Below are positions 12,914-13,236 of a stretch of 13,236 nucleotides of DNA, piece after piece; the first letter of the stretch is position 1; the number at the start of each line of letters is the position of its first letter. The notes under the pieces are model-generated. The model saw nothing but the letters and a program-made list of their open reading frames with translations. It searched no databases and was not told where the DNA came from. The stretch spans positions 1 through 13,236 of the forward strand of contig JAFZTV010000109.1 of the NCBI GenBank assembly GCA_017618625.1, given 5' to 3'. Source of the stretch: Bacteroidales bacterium (GTDB lineage: Bacteria > Bacteroidota > Bacteroidia > Bacteroidales > P3). The position numbers and the translations under genes are program-made.

Positions 12914-12926
12914 AGTTTATTAAACT
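12914..12926. promoter_or_regulatory. Perfect palindrome just upstream of the thioesterase-fucosidase -7 box
   Basis: AGTTTA-T-TAAACT forms a perfect 13-base dyad, seven bases upstream of the -7 box on the minus strand, in the gap normally spanned by RNA polymerase between -33 and -7. It is a reasonable operator candidate, but AT-rich palindromes also occur by chance. Confidence 0.4.
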
Positions 12927-13236
12927 CATAGATTTCCGACCTCCCCCCGTCACCCTGTCAACATAAACTGGTACTTAGGTGGGCGTTGGTAGGGCGTTGG
13001 GTGGTAGAAGACCTTATGCCGAATCTTGAAAGTTGCAATACCGGTGGAAACCACTGCCCTCCGCCTGCCGCCCGCCAACCGCAAACCACGCTGCAAAGAT
13101 ACACACACACCGTTGCGGTTTACGAATAAATCACCAAAAAAATCAAACAACCCCTCTCAACCCGCTGACAACCAACCCCAATCCCAAATGGCATCCGACT
13201 TCGGCAGTCACCCCCACGCCCCTTAAACCCCTCAAC
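12927..13236. other. Stretch without a convincing gene; G-rich direct repeat and orphan promoter
   Basis: The open frames here overlap one another, start with rare codons and show no recognisable domain. It holds a tandem G-rich repeat (GGGCGTTGGT at 12981-12990 and GGGCGTTGGG at 12992-13001, period 11) and a minus-strand promoter box at 13094-13101. The last 100 bases are C- and A-rich with no features seen. Confidence 0.5.
13094..13101 (-). promoter_or_regulatory. Orphan Bacteroidetes promoter box facing the thioesterase operon
   Basis: The minus strand reads TATCTTTG across 13101-13094, exact to TAnnTTTG and followed by GCAG, as in other promoters here. No confident -33 element and no gene directly downstream were found. 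Its transcript would run over the G-rich repeat and towards the thioesterase gene, so it may drive a small RNA or an alternative leader. Confidence 0.5.

Noticed and set aside
12950..13150. Minus-strand 66-codon frame in the final intergenic stretch
   Set aside because: It begins at TTG and includes the -7 box at 13094-13101, so most of its N-terminal part would not be transcribed from that promoter. Its C-terminal part looks protein-like and is kept as a finding, not as a gene.

Overview
The window looks like chromosomal DNA from a member of the Bacteroidales; family and genus cannot be fixed from sequence alone. The evidence is several promoters of the Bacteroidetes type (-7 box TAnnTTTG), the absence of Shine-Dalgarno sequences, lipoboxes of the TSC/VSC kind, a surface lipoprotein of the FISUMP type, an OmpA lipoprotein with a long coiled coil, and an exported GH29 fucosidase. 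No tRNA, rRNA, CRISPR array, insertion sequence or phage gene was seen.

Layout. 1-146: the 3' end of an AraC-family regulator and its terminator. 147-402: a non-coding stretch with a repeat of GGACA elements. 403-1203: a housekeeping pair, DUF177/YceD and ribosomal protein L32 (rpmF), closed by a terminator. 1288-2256: an OmpA-family lipoprotein, convergent with a minus-strand pair, an O-antigen ligase/polymerase-like protein and a Wzz-like chain-length protein (2268-4685). 4686-5064: a 379-base divergent control region. 5065-8681: a five-gene plus-strand operon (ABC ATPase, membrane permease, YtrA-type GntR repressor, DUF975 membrane protein, DUF4097 lipoprotein) ending in a strong terminator. 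8756-10277: an outer-membrane barrel-like protein and a FISUMP lipoprotein. 10315-12874: minus-strand nitroreductase, GH29 fucosidase lipoprotein and FlK-like thioesterase. 12902-13236: no convincing gene, but an orphan promoter and a G-rich direct repeat.

How the genes fit together. Most encode envelope functions: a peptidoglycan- or periplasm-facing lipoprotein, surface-polysaccharide polymerisation, a probable envelope-stress ABC operon, surface lipoproteins and a glycosidase. The most informative regulatory feature is a near-perfect palindrome at 4986-5009 (AGTGT...TAGT..ACTA...ACACT). It lies just after the -7 box of the ABC operon and closely resembles the operator I recall for Bacillus subtilis YtrA. 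The operon encodes a YtrA-type repressor as its third gene, so autoregulation can be inferred.

Three further points stand out. The DUF975 gene carries an apparent one-base deletion near 7364. Several intergenic gaps consist almost entirely of low-complexity sequence with a 7-nt period. A 13-codon upstream ORF overlaps the start of the barrel protein in an ATGA arrangement.
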